A DNA stretch of 64,000 bases from Sycobia sp. Sy_11 (taxonomy: Eukaryota > Arthropoda > Insecta > Hymenoptera > Epichrysomallidae): assembly GCA_018907035.1 (NCBI GenBank), contig JACCIC010000004.1, positions 3,094,001 to 3,158,000 of the forward strand, in the 5' to 3' direction. The notes under the pieces were generated by a model. It had not been told where the DNA came from and searched no databases. It saw nothing but the letters and a program-made list of their open reading frames with translations. Below are positions 32,260 to 43,858 of the stretch, one piece after another (within the stretch, counting starts at the first letter, position 1; each line of letters begins with the position of its first letter). Made by a program: the position numbers and the translations under genes.

Positions 32260-35007
32260 ATTACAATTTTTAATTTTATGATGTGAAAACAGTAAATTTC
32301 ATAGAAACATTTAGAAAAAATTTTATGATTTTACTACTGATTTGCCAGATAATTATTAATTAATTTTCACTCATTTCTTTTGGAATTTTTTTCTATTTGA
32401 ATAATGAACAATTTTTGTTCGTCCCACAATGAATATACTGAACAGTAAAATTCTAAAAAAAAAAACTAAAAAAGATTTGAACTCATTCAATAAATTAGAA
32501 TAATTGAAATACTACGGTACGTTATCAAAAATTCAGAAAATCATTCTATCTAAGAAATCTCATCGACTTTTTAATTTAGTGCAACAATAAATAACTGAGA
32601 TAATATCTATATTTGTAAGTCAAGAATGCATTAATATCTTTATATAAAAAAATTGAGCTTACATAATCTATGCCTTGGAATTCAATTGTAGGATATGAAT
32701 TATTGGTTGATTTATAGGCCCTGTAAAAAAATATAGGTAGAAAATTATTACAAAAAAGGAAAAACTTACTTTCAGTATTTCGACAATAACTTACAAACTA
32801 ACATTTGAACGCAGTAAGTGGACCATCAGTTATCTACAAATTATGAATTATGAAATTATGAATGAATGAGGAAAATTATGTATCGAAGAAAGAACTAAAA
32901 ATTCAATTTATTATTCAGTTCTAATGATGTTGTAGACCCTCGATCTTTTCAGGAGCACATTTTTGTTTATACTCAAGTGAACTACCATACATTGAAATTT
33001 AAGGTTAGGCACATGACTTCATATGTGTCTTACTTTTCGAAATTCAAACCACGGAGTGCTCTTATTACCATCTTTGAAGAAGCAGGAATAACTTATTCAA
33101 TGTCCTAATACTCTTCTATTTTTTCGAGAAAATTGTTTTTTTAGTGATTTTTAATCTTCTTGTTTTCAAACAGTTTCAAAAATAATGCTGTAGATCTTAT
33201 TTATTTTCATTATCTTTGATCATACATATTTTATAGCTTATATTTTTTTCTATGTAACTGACATTTCGTAATACATAAGAAAGACTTTTGCAATCAACTA
33301 TCCTCCCTTTCAACGATTTTATGATTAATGCCTAATTGGCTTTCTTACAAATTTACTTACAAATTTACATACTTAAAATATGAGCCGTGCTACTATTCAA
33401 CAGTCTAACAATATCCTCCCTTACTTTTTGTCAAGATCTATCCAATATTCTATTATATATAAAACCAACTAGTCTGTTTTCTGCTTTACTTTGATGTGAT
33501 TTATTTTTAACTTCAGTCTTATGGAGTTCAGTCCATTGGGTCGATTGTAATTTAATTAATTGAGAATACGTTTTATAAGGTCCCGGGATCTTAGTTGTAG
33601 AATTGTAATGGCAATTTTTGAATAATTAGTTCTCTTTTCACTTTGGGATATCGATGTTTCTGCTGAGTATATCGCCGACAAAAGTTCGAATTTTCTTTCA
33701 ATAGTTATATAGAGCAACTTTGTAATATAGTATAGTATAATGGTAATATATTAAATTTCTTTCTAATTTCATTATAATATATTTCGTATACTACATCTAT
33801 TAATTATACTCTTAATTCAATAATTCTCTATATTTATCCAATCTTGATGACATCGTATATGAAAGTGTTATTTCGATTTTTTCTAACAAACTTGGTCTGG
33901 GTATATGATTAAAGCGATTGAAAATAATTTTCAATAAAAATTGAGTTATTTCTGCTAAGAGAAAATTCGTTTGGAAGTCCGTAATCTTTCTAAAAATTAA
34001 AAAACGCTAATTCTCGTCCTCAAAATGTGCTGACAGAAGTACATGCAGTATTTGACATTCAGGATAGAATTTATTCAGTTTTTAAAAGCATTTACATTGT
34101 AATAATATCGAAAAAAATATCTGATTTAAAATTATATTTAATAATTTTAATTGTTAGAACGTGAAGAATTTTGTTAGGGCAAATTCTTTAAACTGCCTAT
34201 ATATTTTAGTTCCTAAATTGCCATCTCATTGTTTTAATTGCAGCAGAGGTCACTTAAAGATTGTGTAACGTCGCCTAATATATATCTTATAGTTGTCTCT
34301 TTACCGAAAGGCAACGTATAGTTTTACTAGCTTAACAAACAAAAAACATGAAAAATATGATATAAAGTTTAAAAATATTAATAAATAGTACACAGAATAC
34401 CCGAGACAATTTATAAAAAGGGAATTACACTAAAAGTATTATAATTCACTTAACGGATACATTTCTGTATCAAAATTTGCATTTGAAAACTCGTATTATT
34501 TAAACGTAATAAATATAATACAAACTAACAATAAGAAATAATAAATAAAACATAATAAAAATGAAGTATATTTTCCGATATATTAAATAGTATATTTTTG
34601 TTGCTTTTTTTTAACCAATTAAACATCAAATAATCTATAACAATATAATCTAATTGAAACCAATAAATGTATACTGATAATGTATGATTGCACTGAAAGA
34701 GCTAATTAGTAGTCCAGCATATGTTGTAAAGCAGAACCTCTTTAAATAAACATTATTCAAATGTCAGGAATCCTCGAACTCTTGTCTGCAAATATGATTC
34801 TTAGATTCTTTTGCATGTGTTATGGTGTTCTTAAGTCATAAGCACCTTTAAAAATATGCTGCTGCAAATCAAAATAATTCTGGTATATTATTTATTATAA
34901 TGTCCCAAGCTTTAATATGCATTTGCTTAAGCCTCTATATTTTTATGAAATATGTAGTAATCACTTTAAATTTTGTGTATAATACTAGATCCTGAAAAGC
35001 TAGATAA
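32260..35007. other. Intronic sequence, nothing recognised
   Basis: 2.7 kb of AT-rich sequence. I found no transposase pieces, TIR pairs, tandem arrays or splice-bounded open frame. Confidence 0.35.
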
Positions 35008-35009
35008 TA

Positions 35010-36193
35010 TTAGGTTGTCAAATATCTCCCTTCCGCCTTTTTGTCTTATGAATTTCGAGGCTATGTACAAAGCGCTACAGAGCTCGTATCTGGCAATACT
35101 ATAAATCATTTGAAAGGTCTTAACATAACGTACAAAACGACGCTATGCATGATTAGTTTGGATATTGCGTTCAAAAGTTATAGACGTGTAAACATGGAGT
35201 TCACTAACGCCGAAATTCGCGCTATTTTAAAGTTTTCCTTCGTCAAAGGCAAATCCGCTAAAGAAACGTTCCGTGAGATTAATGGTGTTTTGGGGAATGG
35301 CACGCTATCACTTCGAACCGCAGAGGCATGGTTTCGACGATTCAGAGCCGGTGAAAACATCACCATGGATAAGCCAGCCGGCGGAAGACCTGTGACGACG
35401 AATACCGATCAAATCATGGAATTTATTGAGTTAGACCGGCATGTGGAATCTCGTGACATTGCCCAGGAGATGAGAGTTAGTCACCAAACCATTTCAAACT
35501 ATCGGCAAAAGGCTGGATACAAAAAAGCTTGATGTTTGGGTGCCGCATAATTTGACGCAAAAAAACCTGCTGGACCAAATCAGCGCCTGCGATATGCTGC
35601 GGAAACGGAACGAACTCGACCCATTTTTGAAGCGGATGGTGGACTCGCGACGAAAAATGAATCACATACGACAATATCAAGCGAAGGCCAGTAGACCCTT
35701 CCAAACTGTGTCGAAGCCGGGATTGACGGCCAGGAAGGTTTTGCTGTGTGTTTGTTGGGATTGGAAGGAAATCATACACTATGAGCTGCTCCCATATGAC
35801 CAGATGCTTTATTCTACCATCTACTGTGAACAACTGAACCGCTTGAAGCAGGCTATCGACCAGAAGCGTCCACAATTGGCCAACAGGACAACGCCAGTCC
35901 ACACACTTCGTTGATGACTGGTCAGAAGCTACGGGAGTTCGGATGGGAGGTTTTATCGGATCCACCATATAGCCCGGACATAGCGCCAAATGATTACCAC
36001 CTGTCCATGTCGAACGTCTTTGGTGGAATAAAGTTGGACTCTAAAGAGGCTTGTGAAAAGTGGCTGTTCGAGTTATCGACTCCGAGAAACAGATTATCGA
36101 ACAAAACGACGCATATTTGAAGTAACACTGTAATACTTTATAAAGCATTGAATGAAGAGCAAAGAAGCGGAAGGGAGATATTTGAAAACTTAA
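35010..36193 (+). mobile_element. mariner-family element with matching TIRs (1184 bp)
   Basis: The left end TTAGGTTGTCAAATATCTCC and the inverted right end TTAAGTTTTCAAATATCTCC continue together through CTTCCG. TA duplications lie at 35008-35009 and 36194-36195. It encodes one transposase with a handful of frameshifts, so it is younger than most copies here. It belongs to a family different from the Mos1-like and Himar-like elements nearby. Confidence 0.9.
35194..36120 (+). pseudogene. mariner-family transposase, frameshifted
   Basis: The likely start is the ATG before EFTNAEIRAILKFSFVKGKS (about 35194). Helix-turn-helix segments follow: LSLRTAEAWFRRFRAGE and RDIAQEMRVSHQTISNYRQK. A frameshift at about 35530 precedes LDVWVPHNLTQKNLL. 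The first catalytic block appears, in a shifted frame, as DEK-stop-ITYDNIKR near 35651-35690, with the usual Trp turned into TGA. KVLLCVCWDWKEIIHYELLP follows. The second block is DNASPHTSLM (about 35885-35915) after a small deletion, and the third is YSPDIAPNDYHL. It ends near 36120. Confidence 0.85.
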
Positions 36194-36195
36194 TA

Positions 36196-37281
36196 TGTAC
36201 TACAATACTTGTAGTGCGCCCTATAATATCAGACTAAGTGTTTTAAATTTTTGACAAAATTATTTGTATATGTTAACTTAGATCTATGAAAATCATATGA
36301 AATTTTGTAATGATCGTTTTGATATTTTTACAATATTTTAGCTATACACAAAATTTCATTACATTCATACTATTAATCCGCTAAGTGTAGAAATGCTTTG
36401 TAATTGTTGAAGAAGTTAAAAGTTAAATGGAACTGCATGACTCTGTAAATTTCTATGGAAACGCAAAGAATTGAGGGGTTCTCTTGTCCATCTTCAATCT
36501 TTCTCGTCAGCGTTCTTGTATTTGTTGTCTCTCTTCTTCTTCTCTGCGTTCTTCTTCCGTTTTGGTTTCTAGTTCCTATCATCATGTCTTATCTCTGTCT
36601 GTCAGTATATTTTTAACCTCTATTTGTTCGCTGTTACTATCCATCTCTCTTTCTTTTACGATTTTGTCGCGATCCATATCACACGTAGAAGCTTACCTAA
36701 GGCTCGCATGGAGTGTTTGTAATTCCTCAGGGTAGTTTCTACGTTGCTTTTCTAATATAAGTATTCTATATTCCATGTCCAAGACTGAAGTCTTTTATGG
36801 ATATTTGGATCAAGATGCGATGTGACCAGTTCTATCGTATTTTGTAAATTCTTCTCTCCGGCCACCCTGTACTTCCGAATAAGACCTTAATATTTTGTAA
36901 CTCACAGGGACACTCCGTTGCAATCGAGTGGCAGAACTATTTAATACATAGTAGGCCATATTCGATCCTGGATCGAGAGAACGTCGTCTAGGATGAATTG
37001 CCTTCTCGAATTATAAAACTTCCTTTCACTTCTCTTCTTGAGATTAATGACAGGGAAATATTCCTCTTCGTCAACCTAAAACCTCACTGGTATTGCACGC
37101 CGATGGGGCCTATGTCCGATACTCCTAGGGAATGTCTTTGGAATATACTTTTCTCCTGATCTATTTACAATTACCTATAAAGTTGGTCGAGAAGTATGGG
37201 CCTGACCTGTGCCCTCCTCCCCCCTTATATTTCCCAGGGTTTAGGTCTCCCTTCCTTTCCTTTTATCCAACAATATTTAAT
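36196..37281 (-). other. Possible antisense retroelement remnant
   Basis: From about 36690 down to 36480 the minus strand has a charged, Glu/Arg-rich stretch (MDRDKIVKEREMDSN, then KTEEERREE) interrupted by stops, which could be a gag-like coiled coil. No diagnostic motif was found. 36740-37280 has pyrimidine-rich, GC-richer sequence unlike the surrounding intron and continues beyond the mariner at 38572. Confidence 0.2.
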
Positions 37282-37283
37282 TA

Positions 37284-38569
37284 TTAGGAGTGTGAATAAG
37301 TCTTTCCCGTTTTTTGTAAGAGATGGCGCCACCAATACTGTGCGAGTATTCAATGGTTACATATGTCATAATCAAAGCTTATTCATATGTCAACAATTCC
37401 ATACTAACACATTAGTTAAAATTTTTTCGCATCATAAATTTTTGATATCGTGAAAATGTCGAAATTTGAGCCGAGTCGACGTCATTTGCGGGAAGTTTCA
37501 CTTTATTGGTTCAATTTGAAGAAATCTGCTGCTGAGACGCATCGATTGCTTCAGGAGGCTTATGGAGAAGGTTGTGTCGATGATTCAAGTGTTCGCGGAT
37601 GGTTTCGACGCTTCAAAAGCGGTGATTTCGACGTGGAAGACAAGGAGCGTTCCGGGCGGCCGCAAATCTTTGAAGATCGAGAATTGGCGACTTTGCTTGA
37701 TGAAGATTCTTGTCAAACGCAAGAAGAACTTGCTGAAGCATTGGGAGTTGACCGAACAACCATTTCCAAGCGTTTGAAAGCCATGGGAATGATCCAAAAG
37801 CAAGGAAATTGGGTGCCGTACGAACTGAAGCTGAGAGACGTCGAACGGCGTTTTTTCACTTGCGAACAACTGCTTCAGCGACATAAAAGAAAGGGTTTTC
37901 TGCATCGTATCGTGACTGGCGATGAAAAGTGGATACGTTACGATAATCCGAAGCGAAGAAAATCATGGGGACTACCCGGCCATGCATCATCATCGACGGC
38001 CAAGCCAAATATTCATGGCGCCAAGCTCATGCTCTGTATATGGTGGGACCAGCTAGGTGTGGTTTACTATGAGCTTCTGAAACCGAATGAAAGGATCACA
38101 GGCGAGGTCTATCGACGACAATTGATGCGTTTGAACCGCGCACTGCGAGAAAAACGGCCACAATACTCCGACAGGCACGACAAAGTTATTTTGCAACATG
38201 ACAATGCTCGCCCACATGTTGCACCGCCGGTGAAAACATACTTAGAAACGCTCAAATGGGAAGTCCTACCCCACCCGCCGTATAGTCCAGACGTTGCTCC
38301 GTCTGATTACCATCTCTTCAGATCGATGACGCATGGCCTGGCTGACCAGCACTTCCATTCCTACGAGGAAGCCAAAAAATGGGTGGATGACTGGATAGAG
38401 GCCAAACCGGTCGAATTTTTTCGCAACGGGATTCGTATGTTGCCAGAAAGATGGGAAAAAGTTGTAGCTAGCGATGGCCAATACTTTCAATAATTCATTT
38501 GTAACCATTTTTTCACAATAAAGGCTCAAAATTTGAAAAAAAACGGGAAAGACTTATTCACATACCTGA
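37284..38569 (+). mobile_element. Mos1-like mariner, copy 2, apparently intact (1286 bp)
   Basis: Ends TTAGGAGTGTGAATAAGTCT and, inverted, TCAGGTATGTGAATAAGTCT run on through TTCCCGTTTTTT, with TA duplications at 37282-37283 and 38570-38571. It carries an uninterrupted transposase gene and AATAAA at 38517-38522. Size, TIR length and protein length match active mauritiana-subfamily mariners such as Mos1. It lies in the same orientation as mask inside the 17.4 kb intron. Confidence 0.95.
37456..38493 (+). CDS. Mariner transposase, Mos1-like, intact 345 residues
   Basis: ATG at 37456 (MSKFEPSRRHLREVSLYWFN) is preferred over the upstream in-frame GTG at 37450, because Mos1 also starts MSSF and has 345 residues. 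The N-terminus holds two helix-turn-helix motifs (about residues 14-60 and 85-110) joined by a SGRPQ linker. WVPYEL at 119-124 is the conserved dimer motif. The catalytic DD34D triad is D156 (TGDEKW), D249 (QHDNAR) and D284 (APSDYH), the same positions as in Mos1. It should bind the TIRs and cut and paste at TA. YSPDVAP replaces the commoner YSPDLAP. No lesion is visible. Confidence 0.95.
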   Translation: MSKFEPSRRHLREVSLYWFNLKKSAAETHRLLQEAYGEGCVDDSSVRGWFRRFKSGDFDVEDKERSGRPQIFEDRELATLLDEDSCQTQEELAEALGVDRTTISKRLKAMGMIQKQGNWVPYELKLRDVERRFFTCEQLLQRHKRKGFLHRIVTGDEKWIRYDNPKRRKSWGLPGHASSSTAKPNIHGAKLMLCIWWDQLGVVYYELLKPNERITGEVYRRQLMRLNRALREKRPQYSDRHDKVILQHDNARPHVAPPVKTYLETLKWEVLPHPPYSPDVAPSDYHLFRSMTHGLADQHFHSYEEAKKWVDDWIEAKPVEFFRNGIRMLPERWEKVVASDGQYFQ

Positions 38570-38571
38570 TA

Positions 38572-39700
38572 CTTTCCTTACTCTTCCTCTCTACTCGTTT
38601 TCCCTCTTTCTTTCTTTACTATCAGATCTTTTCTCCCTTCTATCTTTTTTATTCTTTCTCTTTTAGTCTTCCCACTCTCTACTCTTTTCTTTCTCTTTGA
38701 CCTATTTAGTCTTACCTTCCAGAATTCTAATCCACATTGCTCTCGTACTGGGGGTATAGATACACCTACTATTACGATATCATTTACCGCTTCAAGAATG
38801 CAAACCGTATGGACGTCTACGACTTCGCGGATCTCCATCTCATTGGACCATTGGAATGGGCACGCAGCAGAGGGTCTTTGACCGAAATGAGGCTGAGACT
38901 GCTCAAATCATAATTCGAAAAGCCGATATCTATAAAATATACTGGCACCACCGAACCTCACCCCCCTCTCTAGGCTCGGAGACATAACAAGACCAGGTCA
39001 GGCAGTATTGGATTAGGAACATCCACCGTTTTTATACTCATCTCACGCTGCCTTTGATCCATCAGTATGTATCCATTAATAAGGCACAAACGAACCTCAC
39101 CCCTTCTCTAAGCTCGGAGACATATAATGAGGCCAGATCAGGCAGTATTGGATTAGGAACGTCCACAGTTTTTATACTCATCTCACATTGTCTTGGATCC
39201 ATCAGTATGTAACAAAAGAAAAAAATGTTGGTTTATATATTATCTCTACTCTTCCTTTGCTCAATCTCCCTAATTTTCGTGTTTTGTAATAAAATCATCC
39301 ATGATGCTCGGAATTTACGTTTATATCTACTCGTATTCTCCTTTTTTCAATCAATTTTATTAATTCGGAAGAATAGACAACCTTGTTTTTTCTCCAGTTG
39401 TTCATGTCTAGTTTCTAAAATTAGGGTACTATAACTCGGAAATAGAATACGGTTTGACGTAATTTGGTTTAAATTTGGTATATATTCCTTTATCTGCACT
39501 AAACAGATTAGGTGTTTTTCTTATAACTTTATTACCAATATAATACCATATATTTTTTCTTCCTTTATTATAACATAGCTTCTGATATTCAGAGCTTCAT
39601 TAATGTGGTTATTGACAAAATCACTTAATTCATTTAAATCTTCTTAATTCTCTCTAAGCATATTTTCTATGTAATCTAAACTATCACGGGAAGTGTCTCA
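38572..39700. other. Pyrimidine-rich region with a 139-base tandem duplication
   Basis: A unit starting GAACCTCACCCCCCTCTCT at 38953 is repeated from 39092 (GAACCTCACCCCTTCTCTAA), each ending near CCATCAGTATGTA. The copies differ at scattered sites. Its GC content is higher than the intron around it. It may belong to the 5' or LTR part of a minus-strand retroelement, but no LTR ends were recognised. Confidence 0.4.
38951..39213. repeat. 139-base tandem duplication (two copies)
   Basis: Two direct copies, shared blocks GGCAGTATTGGATTAGGAAC and TTTTTATACTCATCTCAC, unit length about 139. Both contain CTCGGAGACATA followed by GACCAG or GGCCAG. Confidence 0.85.
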
Positions 39701-40529
39701 CATTCCCTCCGCAGTATCTTTACAAAGTCAAGGGGTCTTCCGAAATTTAAAAGCTGGTGTAGATATTTAGGATTGTATGGACGTACATTGGAATATAGGT
39801 TTTAGAGTTTTGTTCAAGCAGATTCACACGTGCACAATAAGGTGGAAGAAATAATCTGTTGGCTCCTTATTTATTCTGTATATCATCTAGATAAGCTTTT
39901 CTCCATTCTAATTCACTGATGATAACAAATTATGTGGACGCACCCCATCTAAATAGGATAAATTATTTTAAAATTGCTAGAACAGCTTCACCAGTTGCTG
40001 CCCGGATCGATTTTATTTCAATCCATCCAGTGAATAGATACTGATAAATTACCAGATACTCATTTTGCTAACCTGAACTTGGAAAATGCATATGACTGAC
40101 AGCATCTATGAAGCAAGACTTCTCAAAGTGCGTACTCATCATCATCGCCGGCTCTCCGAACCTTATAGTTCTGATATATGTCTCATTACTGACAATAAGT
40201 TTTTATGTAAAAAGACATTTCCGACCCCAAAAATTCCCCTGCCACTCGTGCATACGGTTTCTCCTTATCGAGATCGCCAGAGGATGGATTCGTTGTGAGT
40301 ATCCTATATCACTTACTCCCGATATTAACTCTAGTATAATGATAAAGTATATCGTCAGCAATCATCCAATCTCTATATTTCTTATGGAGAGGGCGCATTT
40401 GCACCTCATTTATTCTATAAAGGTGCCATTAGTCTTGAATTTTGGCAACACAGCGATTTCGTCTTTTTCAATTGATACGTTATGAAACAACATATCTGCA
40501 GAACGCAAAAAGTGCCTTTCTTATAGCGT
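39701..40529. other. Downstream part of the gypsy remnant, not resolved
   Basis: On the minus strand this follows the RNase H fragment and should hold spacer and integrase, but stops and frameshifts are dense and no HHCC or DDE block could be identified. Confidence 0.25.
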
Positions 40530-41610
40530 GTATCGCAATTATACTGTTGGAGCTCCAGCATCCAATGTGCTAAGCGACTAAGAGGTCTTATTTTATTTAC
40601 TTATCTTTTTGCTTTAACCCCGGATGATACGTCTCAATGATGAAGTAATAACTTTCAATATTTAAGAGAAACATGCGAATTGCAAATATAATTACTAATA
40701 GTTCAAACTTTAGTCACTTCAGTTTTTACTCATATATCCAATCTGTTTCCCATTCTAGTGCTCTTGAGTAAGAATCGCTTCAATGGGTAAATTACTGTAT
40801 GTGATTTGGTTTGACCCTTAAGCATCTTCAAAAAGTCAGGCATAGGCAAAGTAGTATGATAGCTTCGTTAAGTACTTTCTTCAATTCTTGGAAAGACTTA
40901 CCTTGTTCTGTTCTCCAATTTCAGGGGGAATTTTTCCTTACTAATTTCACTAATAGAATCTTAATTTCAGCTTCATTTTCCATGAATATAGAGTAACAAC
41001 TTAGGAACATAAAACTCACCGTAATTCCTTCATATTTGTAGGACTAATCATTATCAATATTGGTTTATTCTTCACTTCACCTGGGCTTAGTCCGTGATTA
41101 TAGAGTACATATCTTAGATATACACCAGTTTAACATACAAACTCACATTCATCTGTATTTATTTTGTGTCCGGTAGTTCTTAGATGAAGGGATACTTTTT
41201 CAAGCCACTTCTGATTGTTCGTACTTGTTTTTCTGACTATTATTATGTCATCTAGATAGCCAAAAACGTAAGGATCGAATTCTTGTTAGAATAGCATATC
41301 CACTAAGTGATTCAAAATTCGTGAAGAATTAACTAAGCCAAAAGTTCTCCTCTTAAATTCGTAAAGGTGAAAAGTCGTAATAGCTAATGTTGACGGCTTT
41401 CTTTCTGTACTATTCATTGCTTAAATGCCATTTGTAAATTTTTTTTTGTAATTACACTAGCTAAACGGAGTTTATCGAGAATTGAACCCATACTTCTCAT
41501 TGGGCATGCATCCATCTATGTATATTTATTCACGCAACGGAAATCTACACAAACGATATTCGCCATTACCTTTCTATACTGTTACAGCCAACTACACCAT
41601 TCACTAATAG
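40530..41610 (-). pseudogene. Gypsy-type LTR retrotransposon RT/RNase H remnant
   Basis: Minus-strand motifs occur in the order and spacing of gypsy pol. VCVDFR (plus-strand about 41527-41563) is followed by a decayed FGL-type stretch (FGLVNSS near 41330) and then YVFGYLDDIIIV, with the catalytic YLDD at 41248-41259. After the palm come WRTEQGKSFQELKK (about 40900-40935), ALEWETDW-type pieces of RNase H, and HWMLELQQYNCDTRY-like sequence near 40540-40580. Stops and frameshifts are frequent. LTRs, gag and integrase were not identified with confidence. It is an old, inactive insertion. Confidence 0.7.
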
Positions 41611-43856
41611 ATGCCTCGATAAGATCATCTACTAACATTTGCTTAACTCCTTCCCATGAAAATTCTTCAACTTTCGGTAATAGTCATCTAGGCAGCTGCC
41701 AAGTAAGCCTACACCAGGTAAATTTACTGTCTTGCGTTTTGTTAACTGGCTACTCTCCATTGTTTTGAGAATTTGCTAGAGCTGTTTCTTCTAATTCTTG
41801 TAGTTGTTTTTTCTCCGTAGAATTGACTTATCAGATTTCCGCACATTCAGCAAACATATTAACTGTATTATTATTGTCCGCATTGGAATAATGACACTAT
41901 TCATTTTTTATTATTCTTTCACCTACTCTCCACTTAGTCATTCTATCCTTTATCACTATACCCCACTCTCTGATCAATACTATTCCTAAAACGTTCAATA
42001 TTGTCTTCTACTCTGCCAGCTATATGAATCGTAGTATTCAATTTGCCTAAGCTTTTTTCTGCTTGGCCAAAAGCTCCTTCAATGTAATTATGACCTGATC
42101 CGAACTTGTCTTCAAATTGTTTAACCACCATTACATTAATTAAAGAAGTTTAGAAATTTTACACCAAGATTAAGCAGACTTCGATGTATGACATTTTCTA
42201 ATTTTATGACAATAAAGTTCCCGTTATCTCCACACTTGTGAACTAATTTGTTTCTATCTCTTTTCCTCTGCCTCTAATGTACTATCCTTTCATGTATTTT
42301 CTCTCTTCATCTCTTTCATTGTCCGTACTCTTTGACTCATTCATATGTTTTCTTGAATTTTCTCAATAAATTACGATTTCTCACTTTTTACGCACTATGT
42401 AGAACTCAGTGAATCCAAGATAAGCTGTTAATTTTTTAATTAATGGTGTACTGACAGCTCGGGCAATCCAATTAAGATTTCTCTAACTGCTATTTTTTTT
42501 CCACTAGATATGAGAGCGTTGCAGGTCGAACACGAACTATAATAAAATGTCTGGTGCTTCTTCCCTGGAAATTTCATGTTACAAATGAGTAGTGTTTTCC
42601 TTGTATTGCAAGTACAAGCGAGTAACGACTATTTTGAATCTTAATTTTTTTACAGAAGTGTATTACCTCTTACTGTTCTTTTCTCTTTCTCTTTCTGAAG
42701 TATAGGTAAAGCCTGCATCTCTTCTTGGCTTTCCTCTACACTAAAGTGTTCTTCATCACTATCACTCATTATGTTGTCGGGTCAATACTGTTAAAAGTTG
42801 CTGTGAATGTCCTTATTTCTGTTGTGCTGAAGAGTATCGCTGGGACGCTCCTCGTAAGCCTGACTAGCCTCCTTCTATAGAAACAGGTGGAGCAAAATTA
42901 GTTCTTGAACGCTAGAAAGACTCCCGACTGAGAAAATTATTGTTAATTATTTCTAATGATTTAAAAGCTATTCTGTATAATTTTTTGTATTTATATAAAT
43001 TAAATTTTTTTCTAATTAGACTTCACATTCACACATATACATGGCATACTTAAAAAAAGTTATACCCTAGCATTGTAATAAAATAGTATTCCAGAATTAT
43101 ATTCCATTATTTTTAATTTAAAAAAATGAATGTATTGAAATCAATTCTTACAGTCATATGTGAATATATATGAATACCAATTCACGTAAGTTTCAGAATT
43201 CAGATTAGCTTAATAACTTTTGTCAAAATTTTATTTTATTAATTATATAAGAGAAAAAAGAAAACATTTTTTTTTTTATAAGAATAAAATGACATTTCAG
43301 AATTATACTTCGTTATTTCTAATTTAAACCAAAGCAAGTATTAAAATCCATTTTTGCCTAGTCAAGTATATATAAATATACATAAGTATTAATTCTATTA
43401 CATTTCGAAATTATTACTTATTATTAATGAATGGAAAAGTTTCTTATTAAACATTTATTAAAAAATGAAAAAGTTGCTTATTGTGGAATAAAAAAGCCTT
43501 CAAAAATCATACATACACACGCATACTTATTTATGATATGGGAATGCAGTACTACGAACATATAATTTTAAAATTATTTTGACATATGCTTGCGGGCTCG
43601 GATTTAAGTTTTTTGGTAAGTAAGCAAATATAGATACTATATTTTATAATGTTTTGATGTACTTGCCAAACCGTCTTTAAAAAGTTGAATTCAAGTTTTC
43701 CAGTCGGAATTCCATATTATTTACCAACATTATTAAATTATAAATTGAGATACAAGATCGTAAAAAAAATTAAAATCCAATTTGCTCATATACACTCAGC
43801 TCAAATATAAGATGTGAATAAATTCTATTATTATGGAAATATTTTATACACATTAA
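41611..43856. other. Upstream part of the gypsy remnant, then AT-rich intron
   Basis: 41611-42150 likely continues the pol/gag region on the minus strand (an open stretch 41943-42131 has no known domain). From about 42900 to the mariner at 43859 the sequence is AT-rich with nothing recognised. Confidence 0.25.
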
Positions 43857-43858
43857 TA

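Noticed and set aside
36373..36735. Ser-rich plus-strand protein
   Set aside because: Pyrimidine-rich sequence; the minus strand gives a more protein-like charged stretch, itself only weakly supported.
41943..42131. 62-codon minus-strand open stretch upstream of the gypsy RT
   Set aside because: No similarity to protease or gag motifs that I can recognise; not listed as a gene.
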